NCBI RefSeq assembly: GCF_017948455.1
Contig: NZ_JAFFSU010000003.1
Span: 186,001 to 250,000, forward strand
Origin: Streptomyces sp. GESEQ-4
GTDB lineage: Bacteria; Actinomycetota; Actinomycetes; Streptomycetales; Streptomycetaceae
Direction: 5' to 3'
Length of the DNA: 64,000 bases
Positions within the stretch are counted from its first letter, which is position 1, and every line of letters begins with the position of its first letter. Positions 19,095-29,350 of this stretch are shown here, in pieces. The notes under the pieces are model-generated. The model saw nothing but the letters and a program-made list of their open reading frames with translations, was not told the DNA's origin and searched no databases. The translations under genes and the position numbers were made by a program.

Positions 19095-20498
19095 ATGAAC
19101 ACCCGTACCGTCATCCGCGGCGGCCTCGTCATCACCGCATCCGACGAGATCCACGCCGACGTCCTGATCGAGGACGGCCGCATCGCCGCCCTCGCCACCT
19201 CCGGCACCCCCGCCGCCGAGGCCTGGACGGCCGAGCGGGTCATCGACGCCACCGGGAAGTACGTGATCCCGGGCGGGGTCGACGCCCACACCCACATGGA
19301 GCTGCCGTTCGGCGGCACCTTCGCCTCCGACACCTTCGAGACCGGCACCCGGGCCGCAGCCTGGGGCGGTACGACGACGATCGTGGACTTCGCCGTGCAG
19401 AGCGTGGGCCACAGCCTGCGCGAAGGCCTCGACACCTGGCACGCCAAGGCCGAGGGCAACTGCGCGATCGACTACGCCTTCCACATGATCGTCTCCGATG
19501 TGAACGAGGAGACGCTGAAGGAGATGGACCTGCTGGTGGAGGAGGGGGTGACCTCCTTCAAGCAGTTCATGGCGTATCCGGGCGTCTTCTACTCGGACGA
19601 CGGCCAGATCCTGCGCGCCATGCAGCGCTCCGCCGAGAACGGCGGGCTGATCATGATGCACGCAGAGAACGGCATCGCGATCGATGTCCTGGTCGAGCAG
19701 GCGCTGGCCCGGGGCGAGACCGACCCGCGCTATCACGGCGAGGTCCGCAAGGCCCTCCTCGAAGCCGAGGCCACCCATCGCGCCATCAAGCTCGCGCAGG
19801 TCGCCGGTGCGCCCCTGTACGTCGTACACGTCTCGGCGATGGAGGCAGTCGCCGAGCTGGCCCGGGCGCGTGACGAGGGGCTGCCCGTCTTCGGGGAGAC
19901 CTGCCCGCAGTATCTGTTCCTGTCGACCGACAACCTCGCCGAGCCTGACTTCGAGGGCTCGAAGTACGTGTGCTCCACGCCCCTGCGGCCCAAGGAGCAC
20001 CAGGCCCACCTCTGGAAGGGGCTGCGCACGAACGATCTCCAGGTGGTCTCCACCGACCACTGCCCCTTCTGCTTCGTAGGTCAGAAGGAGCTGGGCCGGG
20101 GCGACTTCTCCAAGATCCCCAACGGTCTGCCGGGCGTCGAGAACCGGATGGACCTGCTCCACCAGGCCGTCGTCGACGGGCACATCAGCCGCCGGCGCTG
20201 GATCGAGATCGCCTGCGCCACCCCGGCCCGGATGTTCGGCATGTACCCGAAGAAGGGCACCATCGCGCCGGGCGCCGACGCCGACGTGGTCATCTACGAC
20301 CCGCACGCCGAGCAGGTCATGTCCGCCGAGACGCACCACATGAACGTCGACTACTCGGCGTACGAGGGCAAGCGCACCACCGGCCGTGTCGAGACGGTGC
20401 TGTCGCGGGGCGACGTCGTCATCAGCGAGCGGGAGTACACCGGACGCGCGGGTCACGGCGTCTACACCCCGCGCTCCACCTGTCAGTACCTCAACTAG
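19095..20498 (+). CDS. hydA: Dihydropyrimidinase / D-hydantoinase
   Basis: A 467-residue amidohydrolase that opens dihydrouracil, dihydrothymine or 5-substituted hydantoins to N-carbamoyl amino acids. Metal ligands are visible: HTH in GGVDAHTHMEL, the lysine to be carboxylated in TSFKQFMAYPG, His in MMHAENG, His in YVVHVSAMEA and Asp in VSTDHCPF. Length is normal for the family. The start (ATG 19095) has GGAG in ACCCAGCGGAGTCAGCCC. It precedes the LLM oxidoreductase by 11 bases. Its product is the substrate of the two carbamoyl hydrolases. Confidence 0.94.
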   Translation: MNTRTVIRGGLVITASDEIHADVLIEDGRIAALATSGTPAAEAWTAERVIDATGKYVIPGGVDAHTHMELPFGGTFASDTFETGTRAAAWGGTTTIVDFAVQSVGHSLREGLDTWHAKAEGNCAIDYAFHMIVSDVNEETLKEMDLLVEEGVTSFKQFMAYPGVFYSDDGQILRAMQRSAENGGLIMMHAENGIAIDVLVEQALARGETDPRYHGEVRKALLEAEATHRAIKLAQVAGAPLYVVHVSAMEAVAELARARDEGLPVFGETCPQYLFLSTDNLAEPDFEGSKYVCSTPLRPKEHQAHLWKGLRTNDLQVVSTDHCPFCFVGQKELGRGDFSKIPNGLPGVENRMDLLHQAVVDGHISRRRWIEIACATPARMFGMYPKKGTIAPGADADVVIYDPHAEQVMSAETHHMNVDYSAYEGKRTTGRVETVLSRGDVVISEREYTGRAGHGVYTPRSTCQYLN

Positions 20499-20509
20499 GA
20501 GTGGCGCCC

Positions 20510-21529
20510 ATGGACTTCGGACTCGTCCTGCAGACCGATCCGCCGGCCTCGAAGGTCATCAGCCTGATGAAGCGGGCCGAACGCAACGGCTTCACGTACG
20601 GCTGGACCTTCGACTCCGCCGTGCTCTGGCAGGAGCCGTTCGTGATCTACAGCCAGATCCTCGCGAACACCACGAAGCTGACGGTCGGCCCGATGGTCAC
20701 CAACCCGGGCACCCGCACCTGGGAGGTCACCGCCTCCACCTTCGCCACCCTCAACGACATGTTCGGCAACCGCACCGTGTGCGGCATCGGCCGCGGCGAC
20801 TCCGCGATGCGCGTCGCGGGTCGCGCCCCGAACACGCTGGCCCGGATCAGCGAGGCCATGAAGGTCATCAGGGCCCTCGGCTCCGGTCAGGAGGCGGACC
20901 TCGGGGGCACGGTCGTCAAGTTCCCCTGGATCAAGGAGGACGCCCGACTCCCCGTCTGGATGGCCGCGTACGGGCCGAAGGCGCTGAAGATGACCGGCGA
21001 GGAGGCCGACGGGTTCATTCTCCAGCTCGCCGACCTGTATCTGACCGAGTACATGGTGAAGGCGGTCAAGGACGCGGCGGCCGCGGCAGGACGTGACCCG
21101 TCCGACGTGAAGATCTGCGTCGCCGCCCCCGCCTACGTCACGGAGGACGACTCGCCCGAAGCGCTCGCCCACGCCCGCGAACAGTGCCGCTGGTTCGGCG
21201 GGATGGTCGGCAACCATGTCGCCGACCTGGTGTCGAAGTACGGCGAGCACTCCGCCGCCGTACCCGACGAACTCACCGCCTACATCAAGGCGCGTGAGGG
21301 GTACGACTACTCCCACCACGGACGCGCCGACAACCCCGACACCGCGTTCGTGCCCGACGAGATCGTCGACCGGTTCTGCGTCATCGGACCGGTCGAGAAG
21401 CACATCGAGAAGCTGAACGCGCTGCGCGAGCTGGGCGTCGACCAGTTCGCGGTGTACGACATGCACGACGCTCAGGAAGCCACGATCGACGCCTACGGGT
21501 CGCAGGTGATCCCGGCCGTCAACGGCTGA
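20510..21529 (+). CDS. LLM-class flavin/F420-dependent oxidoreductase (TIGR03842-like)
   Basis: A 339-residue TIM-barrel oxidoreductase of the luciferase-like monooxygenase superfamily. Visible elements are MDFGLVLQTDPPASKVISLM, the DS..LWQEPFV segment, GPMVTNPGTR, GIGRGDSAMR (cofactor phosphate loop) and VWMAAYGPKAL. Members of this subgroup are predicted to use coenzyme F420. It lies 11 bases behind hydA with the AGGAG site reaching into the hydA stop, so it is in the same operon. A pyrimidine-degrading set needs a uracil-reducing enzyme and no conventional dihydropyrimidine dehydrogenase is present here, so this protein could fill that or a related redox role. That is inference. Confidence 0.88.
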   Translation: MDFGLVLQTDPPASKVISLMKRAERNGFTYGWTFDSAVLWQEPFVIYSQILANTTKLTVGPMVTNPGTRTWEVTASTFATLNDMFGNRTVCGIGRGDSAMRVAGRAPNTLARISEAMKVIRALGSGQEADLGGTVVKFPWIKEDARLPVWMAAYGPKALKMTGEEADGFILQLADLYLTEYMVKAVKDAAAAAGRDPSDVKICVAAPAYVTEDDSPEALAHAREQCRWFGGMVGNHVADLVSKYGEHSAAVPDELTAYIKAREGYDYSHHGRADNPDTAFVPDEIVDRFCVIGPVEKHIEKLNALRELGVDQFAVYDMHDAQEATIDAYGSQVIPAVNG

Positions 21530-21655
21530 CCCACGGCATCCCCGCTCAACTCCCCATCCCCCCACTCCAGTTCTCCCCTCCCCTCCCGTCCGGGGGGAGG
21601 GGGCAGGAGCCCGCACGGCCTTTCCCCGTCCCGACCTCCCCTGATTGGCCTGCCC

Positions 21656-23182
<1,527 letters not shown>

Positions 23183-23191
23183 CCTGGAGCG

Positions 23192-23225
23192 GGAGGACGG
23201 TCAGCTCTTCTGCTGGCCGTCCTCC
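23192..23225. terminator. Bidirectional terminator hairpin between convergent genes
   Basis: A 14-bp stem, GGAGGACGGTCAGC (23192-23205) and GCTGGCCGTCCTCC (23212-23225), with one wobble pair and a TCTTCT loop. It starts nine bases after the permease stop and extends into the last codons of the convergent DUF3558-like gene, so it can serve both. Confidence 0.8.
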
Positions 23226-23866
23226 AGCGTCGCCATGGCGTCCTTGGCGGCCTTGATGGCGCCCTTGTTGATCTCGTCCGTGCTGGGCGCCTTCTTGGAC
23301 TCGAAGTCGCTGCCGTTGTAGGTGATGACCACCAGCGCGTTGGACGAGCGGACCACCACCACGCCCTCGCGGGTCTGCTGCTTGTCCTGGGTGGTGAGGT
23401 TCACCACCGAGTAGCCCGCGTCGCCCAGGCCGGGCACGGCACCGCCGCCGCTGTCGTTGGAGACGCGCTGCTTGTACGACTTCTCCGCCGCCTCCTCCGA
23501 GTCCATGACCTCGAAGGACACGTCGAGCCAGCGGTAGTCGTAGCCCTTGAGCGCGTTCCAGGAGCAGGTGCGGCGCACCTTGGAGTCCGTGGACGCGATC
23601 TCCTTGCCGGCCGTCTTGGCGCCGGGGACCAGCGACTTGACCGTCTTCACGGGAACGCTGGTGCACGGGGCGGGGGCGGCGTCGTACGCCTTCGACGCAG
23701 CCGCGGTGGCGGGTGCGGTCGGCGACTGGGACGCGGTGTCCTGGCCGGCCTTGTTCTCGGCGGCCGGCGTGGAGGGGTCGGACGACAGGGCCCAGCCCGA
23801 CACGGCGAGCACGGCGACCGGGGCCAGACGCGCGGAGAGGGTGAGCGGCAGGGGTAGCGAACGCAC
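23201..23866 (-). CDS. Secreted DUF3558-like protein
   Basis: A 221-residue exported protein. The first 28 residues form a signal sequence (LTLSARLAPVAVLAVSGWAL), but no lipobox Cys follows it, so it is likely released or anchored otherwise. A Thr/Ala/Pro-rich spacer (about 30-65) leads to a domain with two cysteines, APCTSVP and RRTCSWNAL, and a C-terminal part with VVVRSSNALVVITYNG. The Cys pattern and layout resemble the DUF3558 family of actinobacterial envelope proteins; function unknown. It is transcribed toward the permease gene. Confidence 0.75.
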   Translation of the reverse strand: MRSLPLPLTLSARLAPVAVLAVSGWALSSDPSTPAAENKAGQDTASQSPTAPATAAASKAYDAAPAPCTSVPVKTVKSLVPGAKTAGKEIASTDSKVRRTCSWNALKGYDYRWLDVSFEVMDSEEAAEKSYKQRVSNDSGGGAVPGLGDAGYSVVNLTTQDKQQTREGVVVVRSSNALVVITYNGSDFESKKAPSTDEINKGAIKAAKDAMATLEDGQQKS

Positions 23867-24065
23867 GGCGCACTTCTCGTGGGGGACGGTGCGGACGGGG
23901 TCCGCACTGCGGACGGGACGCCAGTGTCACACGACTCCCTGTGGGTTGAAAGTGCAACTTCGCTCCGTGCTTGGGCCGTGACTGCGCCTCGTGCGATTGG
24001 GGTAACTATGGGCGTTTTACTGCACTTTGATTACCGCACTTCTGGTTGCCAGATCTGGGCGAGCG

Positions 24066-24770
24066 TCAGGCGGTGAGGAACTGCTCGGGGTGTCCGTGTC
24101 CCGCCAGGTGACCGTCGCGGAGCAGGAGGCAGGCGTCCGTCGAGCGTGCGGCGTCCAGGTCGTGGGTGGCCTGGACGACGGTCACCCCGTCGGTGACCAG
24201 CTCCGTCAGCAGCGCGGCGATCCGGTCCCTTGCCTCGGGGTCGAGTCCCGTGGTCGGCTCGTCCAGGAGGAGCAGGTCCGACTGCTGGGCGAGCCCTTGG
24301 GCGATCAGGGCGCGTTGCCGCTGTCCGCCGGACAGTTCTCCGAGTTGGCGGGTGGCGAGGTCGGTGATGCCGAGTCGCTCCATGGCCTGGTCCACGGTGG
24401 CGTGGTCCTGCCGGGTCAGCCGGCGCCATGGCCCGCGTTCGCCCCAACGCCCCATCGCCACCGTCTGCCTGACCGTCAACGGCAGCGCGTCACCGACGGC
24501 GCCGCGCTGCGGGACGAACGCCGGCGGCCGGCTGCCCTCGTGGTGGAGCTCGCCGGATGTGGGTTGGATCACTCCGGCCAGGACTCCGAGCAGGGTGGAC
24601 TTCCCGCTGCCGTTCGGACCGACGAGCGACGTGATGGCCAACGCGGGTATGTCGGCGTCGAGTTGATGCAGAACGGGGCGGCCGGGATATCCGGCTGAGA
24701 GCCCCGTGAAGCGGACTCGGGGTGTCCTGTTCTCGGCGAGCGCGGGAGACGGCCCCTGTGTTTTGAACAT
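24066..24770 (-). CDS. aztA: Zinc ABC transporter ATP-binding protein
   Basis: A 234-residue ABC ATPase. Walker A is GPNGSGKST, the Q-loop VPQRGAVG, the signature LSGGQRQR, Walker B LLLLDEPTTG and the switch His THDLDAA. The subfamily and the divergent neighbours identify it as the ATPase of an AztABC/ZnuABC-type zinc importer. The start at 24770 (MFKTQ) is chosen over an ATG nine bases upstream because a perfect TATAAT lies exactly seven bases before it, implying a leaderless mRNA; the Zur-like box covers the start. The 22-base gap to aztB means both genes share control. Confidence 0.9.
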   Translation of the reverse strand: MFKTQGPSPALAENRTPRVRFTGLSAGYPGRPVLHQLDADIPALAITSLVGPNGSGKSTLLGVLAGVIQPTSGELHHEGSRPPAFVPQRGAVGDALPLTVRQTVAMGRWGERGPWRRLTRQDHATVDQAMERLGITDLATRQLGELSGGQRQRALIAQGLAQQSDLLLLDEPTTGLDPEARDRIAALLTELVTDGVTVVQATHDLDAARSTDACLLLRDGHLAGHGHPEQFLTA

Positions 24771-24792
24771 GGTTTTCATTATAGTCAGCTTT
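24764..24792. promoter_or_regulatory. Zur-like box with two facing leaderless promoters
   Basis: TGAACATGGTTTTCA (24764-24778) matches the Streptomyces Zur consensus TGAAAATGATTTTCA at 13 of 15 positions. Minus strand: TATAAT (complement of 24778-24783), seven bases, then the aztA ATG. Plus strand: TATAGT (24780-24785), seven bases, then the aztB ATG at 24793. Zinc-loaded Zur bound here would block both promoters. Confidence 0.75.
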
Positions 24793-25650
24793 ATGGAATG
24801 GTTGACGGGCCCCTTCGAGGTGACCTTTGTGCAAAGGGCGCTGTGGGGCGGGATGTTGGTGTCGGCGATCTGCGCCCTGGCCGGCACGTGGGTGGTGCTC
24901 AGGGGGATGGCCTTCCTCGGCGACGCCATGTCGCACGGGCTGCTGCCCGGAGTCGCGCTCGCCGCTCTGTTCGGCGGCAACCTGCTGGTAGGGGCGCTGC
25001 TGAGCGCGGCCGTCATGACGGCAGGCGTCACCGCCCTCGGCCGTACCCCGAGGCTGTCCCAGGACACCGGTATCGGCCTGCTGTTCGTGGGGATGCTGTC
25101 GCTCGGCGTCATCATCGTCTCGCGCTCGCAGTCCTTCGCGGTCGACCTGACCGGGTTTCTCTTCGGTGACGTCCTCGCCGTTCGTGCACAGGACCTGGTG
25201 CTGCTGGGCGTGGCGCTGCTGCTGGCGCTGGCCGTCTCGTTTCTCGGTCACCGGGCCTTCCTCGCCCTGGCCTTCGACTCGCGTAAGGCGCAGACGCTCG
25301 GCCTGCGCCCCCGCCTGGCTCACGCCGTGCTGCTCGGCCTGCTGGCGCTGGCCATCGTCGCCTCCTTCCACATCGTCGGCACGCTGCTGGTCCTTGGCCT
25401 GCTCATCGCTCCGCCGGCCGCCGCGCTGCCCTGGGCGCGCAGTGTGCGAGGCGTCATGGCCCTGGCGGCGCTGGTCGGCATCACCGCGACCTTCTGCGGC
25501 CTGCTGCTGTCCTGGCACTTGAGCACCGCGGCCGGTGCGACCATCTCGGGCCTCGCGGTGAGCCTGTTCTTCCTCTCCCATCTGGCATCCGGTCTCCGCC
25601 ACCGACGCCGTGCGCGCCCCCTCGGTGTGCTCGGCGCGGCAACCGACTGA
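24793..25650 (+). CDS. aztB: Zinc ABC transporter permease
   Basis: A 285-residue ABC-3 family permease with eight or nine hydrophobic segments. Family hallmarks include WVVLRGMAFLGDAMSHGLLP, GLLFVGMLSLGVIIVSRS, LFGDVLAV and SFHIVGTLLVLGLLIAPPAA. It forms the membrane channel for zinc import. The ATG at 24793 has no ribosome site but follows a TATAGT -10 by seven bases. The open frame extends upstream to 24706, but that part would overlap aztA and the Zur box and is not coding. The next gene begins 20 bases downstream. Confidence 0.92.
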   Translation: MEWLTGPFEVTFVQRALWGGMLVSAICALAGTWVVLRGMAFLGDAMSHGLLPGVALAALFGGNLLVGALLSAAVMTAGVTALGRTPRLSQDTGIGLLFVGMLSLGVIIVSRSQSFAVDLTGFLFGDVLAVRAQDLVLLGVALLLALAVSFLGHRAFLALAFDSRKAQTLGLRPRLAHAVLLGLLALAIVASFHIVGTLLVLGLLIAPPAAALPWARSVRGVMALAALVGITATFCGLLLSWHLSTAAGATISGLAVSLFFLSHLASGLRHRRRARPLGVLGAATD

Positions 25651-25670
25651 AAGAACCCGAGGCGATCCCC

Positions 25671-26912
25671 TTGCTCGTCCGACGAAACCTCACGACGTGG
25701 GCCCCTGCCGCGCTCGTGGCCGCTTCCCTGCTCACCACGAGTTGCGCGGGAGGCGGCGACACCGACTCCGCCCGGAAGACCAGACCCTCGGCCTCCGCTT
25801 CACACGGGTACGTCGAAGGGGCCCAGGAGAAGGCCGAGCAGCAGTCGCGGCTGCTGCTGAACGACCCGAGGAGCGGCAACACCCGGGTACTCGATCTGAT
25901 CACCGGGGAGACGCACGAGGTGTCCCGGACGACGGGCACCACCGGACTCACCACGGACGGCCGGTTCGGCTACCTGCACACCGCGGGCGGCACACACGTC
26001 CTCGACGGCGGCGCCTGGATGGTCGACCACGGCGACCACGTGCACTACTACCGCGCGGCGATACGTGACGTGGGCCGGCTGCCCGGAGGTCCGGGCACCC
26101 GCGTCCGCAGCGACGCCGCCGTGACCGCGGTGACCGACGAGGACGGCCGGGCCAGGATCTACCGCCGGGCGGAACTGGAGAAGGGCAAGGTCGGTTCGCC
26201 CCACGCGGTTCCCGGGACACACGCGGGAGTGGTCGTGCCGTACGCGGAGCACCTGCTCAGCCTCACGGACGACGTGCAGGACTCCGCGAAGCTCGCGGTG
26301 TACGACCGCGAGGGCCGACGCGTCGCGGCGCCGGACGCACGGTGCGAGGACCCGCGGGGCGACGCCGTCACCCGGCGCGGCGTCGTCCTCGGCTGCGCCG
26401 ACGGCGCCCTGCTCGTCCGCGAGGCCGGCGGCACGTTCACGGTCCAGAAGATCCCGTACGGCAGGGACGTACCCGAGGAAGAACGGGTCACGGCCTTCCG
26501 GCACCGGCCCGGCAGCGACACGCTCACGGCGCCGGCCGGTGACCGGGCCGTGTGGGTCCTGGACGTCACCGAGCGCACGTGGACACGGGTGAAGACCGGT
26601 CCCGTCGTCTCCGTCAACACCGCGGGAGAGGGCTCCGTCCTGATCGCCCTGGAGACCGACGGTTCGCTTCACGGCTACGACATCGCCACCGGCAAGCAGG
26701 TCGCCGAGACGAAGCCGCTCCTGACGGGCGCCCCCGAGGCCGGCACCGAAGGGAATGCGGTGCCGGTCATCGAAGTCGACCGCAGCCGCGCCTACCTCAA
26801 CGACCCCAAAGGAAAACGCGTGTACGAGATCGACTACAACGACAACCTGCGCATCGCGCGCACCTTCGACCTGGACATCGAGCCGGCCCTGATGGTGGAG
26901 ACCGGACGATGA
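25671..26912 (+). CDS. AztD-like zinc chaperone lipoprotein, paralogue 1
   Basis: A 413-residue exported beta-propeller-like protein. Residues 1-25 are a lipoprotein signal with lipobox LLTTSC (Cys25). The chain then shows repeated strand blocks (VLDLITGETHEV, GYLHTAGGTHVLDGG, HLLSLTDDVQDSAK, AVWVLDVTERTW, GYDIATGKQVAETK). The His-rich segment VDHGDHVHYYR (residues about 120-130) is a likely zinc site, and two Cys (ARCEDP, LGCADG) could form a disulphide. AztD proteins bind periplasmic zinc and pass it to AztC. The TTG start follows GAGG. It overlaps aztC by four bases (ATGA), so they are co-translated. It is clearly related to, but divergent from, the gene at 27961. Confidence 0.82.
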   Translation: MLVRRNLTTWAPAALVAASLLTTSCAGGGDTDSARKTRPSASASHGYVEGAQEKAEQQSRLLLNDPRSGNTRVLDLITGETHEVSRTTGTTGLTTDGRFGYLHTAGGTHVLDGGAWMVDHGDHVHYYRAAIRDVGRLPGGPGTRVRSDAAVTAVTDEDGRARIYRRAELEKGKVGSPHAVPGTHAGVVVPYAEHLLSLTDDVQDSAKLAVYDREGRRVAAPDARCEDPRGDAVTRRGVVLGCADGALLVREAGGTFTVQKIPYGRDVPEEERVTAFRHRPGSDTLTAPAGDRAVWVLDVTERTWTRVKTGPVVSVNTAGEGSVLIALETDGSLHGYDIATGKQVAETKPLLTGAPEAGTEGNAVPVIEVDRSRAYLNDPKGKRVYEIDYNDNLRIARTFDLDIEPALMVETGR

Positions 26913-27871
26913 CGAGACGGACGCGAGAGCCGCGGCGGCGGCTGCGCACCCTCCTGCCGGTCCTGCTCACCCTCGCGCTGGCCGGTGCCGGCACCGGCTG
27001 TACGAGCGGCGACGACCAGCCCCGGGTCGTGGTGACGACCAACATCCTGGGCGACATCACACAGGAGATCGTCGGCGACGAAGCCGATGTCACCGTACTG
27101 ATGAAGCCGAACGCCGACCCGCACTCCTTCGGCCTGTCGGCCGTGCAGGCCGCCGAGTTGGAGCGCGCCGACCTCGTGGTCTTCAACGGGCTCGGGCTGG
27201 AGGAGAACGTACTGCGGCACGTGGAGGCCGCCCGCGAGCACGGGGTGGCCACCTTCGAGGCCGGCAAGGCGGTGAACCCGCTCACCTTCCAGGCACACGA
27301 CGACGGAGGACCCGAGGAGGAGGCCGGGCAGCCCGACCCGCACTTCTGGACCGACCCCGACCGCGTACGCAAGGCCGCCGGCCTGATCGCCGACCAGGTC
27401 GTAGACAACGTGGACGGCGTGGACGGCGTGGCGATCCGCACCAACGCCGACCGCTACGACGACCAACTCGCCGACCTCACCGCCTGGATGGAGAAGTCCT
27501 TCGACCGCGTACCCGAGCAGCGGCGCGCGCTGGTGACCAACCACCACGTCTTCGGCTATCTCGCCGAACGCTTCGGCTTCCGGGTGATCGGTGCCGTGCT
27601 CCCCAGCGGTACGACGCTGGCCTCGCCCAGCTCCTCCGACCTGCGCTCACTCACCCAGGCCATGCGGAAAGCAGGCGTACACACCGTCTTCGCCGACTCC
27701 TCCCAGCCCAAACGGCTGGCCGAGGTCCTGCGCACGGAGATGGGCGGCCAGGTGAGCGTCATCGAGCTCTACTCCGAATCGCTGACCGAGAAGGGCAAGG
27801 GCGCCGGCACCTATCTGCAGATGATGCGCGCCAACACCACCGCCATGACCGACGGCCTGACCGGCGCCTGA
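26909..27871 (+). CDS. aztC: Zinc ABC transporter substrate-binding lipoprotein
   Basis: A 320-residue cluster A-I (ZnuA/TroA-like) binding protein. The signal ends in lipobox GAGTGC (Cys31). Zinc ligands are recognisable: His in NADPHSFGL (His72), His in PDPHFWTDP, His in TNHHVFGYLA and Asp in FADSSQP. The flexible acidic/His loop before the second ligand is short (HDDGGPEEEAG), as in AztC rather than ZnuA. It delivers zinc to the AztB permease and accepts it from AztD-type chaperones, two of which flank it. Confidence 0.93.
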   Translation: MTRRTREPRRRLRTLLPVLLTLALAGAGTGCTSGDDQPRVVVTTNILGDITQEIVGDEADVTVLMKPNADPHSFGLSAVQAAELERADLVVFNGLGLEENVLRHVEAAREHGVATFEAGKAVNPLTFQAHDDGGPEEEAGQPDPHFWTDPDRVRKAAGLIADQVVDNVDGVDGVAIRTNADRYDDQLADLTAWMEKSFDRVPEQRRALVTNHHVFGYLAERFGFRVIGAVLPSGTTLASPSSSDLRSLTQAMRKAGVHTVFADSSQPKRLAEVLRTEMGGQVSVIELYSESLTEKGKGAGTYLQMMRANTTAMTDGLTGA

Positions 27872-27960
27872 ACCGGTCCCCTCATACGGACACCGGCCGA
27901 CCGGCCGACAGACACCCGCACCCGACACCGCGCACGCGCGGGCCGGAAAGGAACACACCA

Positions 27961-29160
27961 GTGAACAAGTCGATACGCAACAGAGCCTTCACCGGCACGG
28001 CCCTCGCCCTCGCGGCTTCCGCGGTCCTGACCGCCTGCGGAGGGGACGACGGCTCCTCGGCCGACGCGAAGGCCGAGAACGCCCCGAGCACCAAGGCCGT
28101 AGCGGTCAAGGACCCGCTGGTCGCCACCTTCGACGGCGGCCTCTACGTCCTGGACGGCGAGAGCCTCAAGCTGGCCGACACGATCGAGCTGCCCGGCTTC
28201 AACCGCGTCAACCCGGCCGGCGACGACTCCCATGTCGTCGTCTCCACCGACGCCGGCTTCCGCGTCCTGAACGCCGCCGAGCAGACCTTCACCGGCGTCG
28301 AGTACAAGGGCGCCAAGCCCGGGCACGTCGTACGGCACGCCGACAAGACAGTGCTCTTCACCGACGGCACCGGCGAGGTCACCGTCTTCGACCCCGACGA
28401 CCTCGCCGGCGGCGAGAAGCCGCAAGGCCGCACCTACACCTCCGCCGAGCCGCACCACGGCGTCGCCATCGAACTGAGCAACGGCGAACTCCTCAGCACC
28501 CTCGGCACCGAGGAGAAGCGCACCGGCGCCCTCGTCCTGGACAAGAACAACAAGGAGCTCCAACGCAACGAGAAGTGCCCCGGTGTCCACGGCGAGGCCG
28601 CGGCCAAGGGCGAGGCCGTCGGCATCGGCTGCGAGGACGGCATCCTGATCTACAAGGACGGCAAGTTCACCAAGATCGACGCCCCCGACGACTACGGCCG
28701 CATCGGCAACCAGAGTGGCAGCGACGTATCGCCCATCCTCCTGGGCGACTACAAGACCGACCCGGAGGCCGAACTGGAGCGGCCGACCCGTATCTCCCTC
28801 ATCAACACCGAGACCGCGAAACTGCGCCTGGTCGACCTGGGCACCAGCTACTCCTTCCGCTCGCTCGGCCGCGGACCCCGGGGCGAGGCACTCGTGCTCG
28901 GCACGAACGGCACGCTTCACGTCATCGACCCGGAGACGGGCAAGGTGGACAAGAAGATCCCCGTCGTGGGCGAGTGGCAGGAGCCGCTGGACTGGCAGCA
29001 GGCCCGACCCACGCTCTTCGTGCGCGACAACACCGCGTACGTCTCCGAGCCGGGCACGCGCAAGCTGCACGCCGTCGACATCGAATCGGGCGAGAAGGTC
29101 ACGTCCGTGACCCTCCCGAAGAGCACGAACGAACTGTCCGGCGTCGTCGCCGACCACTGA
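27961..29160 (+). CDS. aztD: AztD-like zinc chaperone lipoprotein, paralogue 2
   Basis: A 399-residue exported protein with lipobox AVLTAC (Cys26) and a short acidic spacer, followed by beta-propeller-like strand blocks (PLVATFDGGLYVLDGESLK, SHVVVSTDAGFRVLNAAE, TVLFTDGTGEVTVFD, GILIYKDGKFTK). Potential ligands include GHVVRH, EPHHGVAI and CPGVHGEA; the two Cys (CPGVHG, GCEDG) correspond to those of paralogue 1. Length and style match annotated actinobacterial AztD. The GTG start follows AAAGGAA by about six bases, 89 bases after aztC. A strong hairpin follows the stop, closing the zinc operon. Confidence 0.88.
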   Translation: MNKSIRNRAFTGTALALAASAVLTACGGDDGSSADAKAENAPSTKAVAVKDPLVATFDGGLYVLDGESLKLADTIELPGFNRVNPAGDDSHVVVSTDAGFRVLNAAEQTFTGVEYKGAKPGHVVRHADKTVLFTDGTGEVTVFDPDDLAGGEKPQGRTYTSAEPHHGVAIELSNGELLSTLGTEEKRTGALVLDKNNKELQRNEKCPGVHGEAAAKGEAVGIGCEDGILIYKDGKFTKIDAPDDYGRIGNQSGSDVSPILLGDYKTDPEAELERPTRISLINTETAKLRLVDLGTSYSFRSLGRGPRGEALVLGTNGTLHVIDPETGKVDKKIPVVGEWQEPLDWQQARPTLFVRDNTAYVSEPGTRKLHAVDIESGEKVTSVTLPKSTNELSGVVADH

Positions 29161-29171
29161 CCGTCCGACCT

Positions 29172-29208
29172 CGGCGAGGCCGCCCCGCATGCCGCCGCGG
29201 CCTCGCCG
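29172..29208 (+). terminator. Terminator hairpin behind the zinc operon
   Basis: A perfect 12-bp stem, CGGCGAGGCCGC (29172-29183) and GCGGCCTCGCCG (29197-29208), begins 11 bases after the aztD stop. Confidence 0.8.
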
Positions 29209-29304
29209 ACGTTCGTCCGAAGCGGGGTTTGGCGGCTCGGCTTCGGCAACCGTGGCGTCATCGCCGACAACGACCCCGTCGAGCAGGAGAAGTCGATGAA
29301 ATAA
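29209..29304 (+). pseudogene. Short coding remnant, possibly transposase C-terminal scrap
   Basis: This frame reads TFVRSGVWRLGFGNRGVIAD followed by NDPVEQEKSMK and TAA at 29302-29304, without any start codon. The FGNRGVIADNDPVEQEK wording is reminiscent of the end region of Tn3-type transposases, but the match is from memory and weak. It lies at the left edge of the TetR/FAD-monooxygenase insert, where a mobile element remnant would fit. Confidence 0.3.
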
Positions 29305-29350
29305 CTGCGGACCCGAATTCGGCGTCTCACCGTCAGCGATGCTCGGCCTC

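Noticed and set aside
24706..24792. N-terminal extension of the zinc permease
   Set aside because: It would overlap aztA and the Zur-like box; the leaderless ATG at 24793 is better supported.
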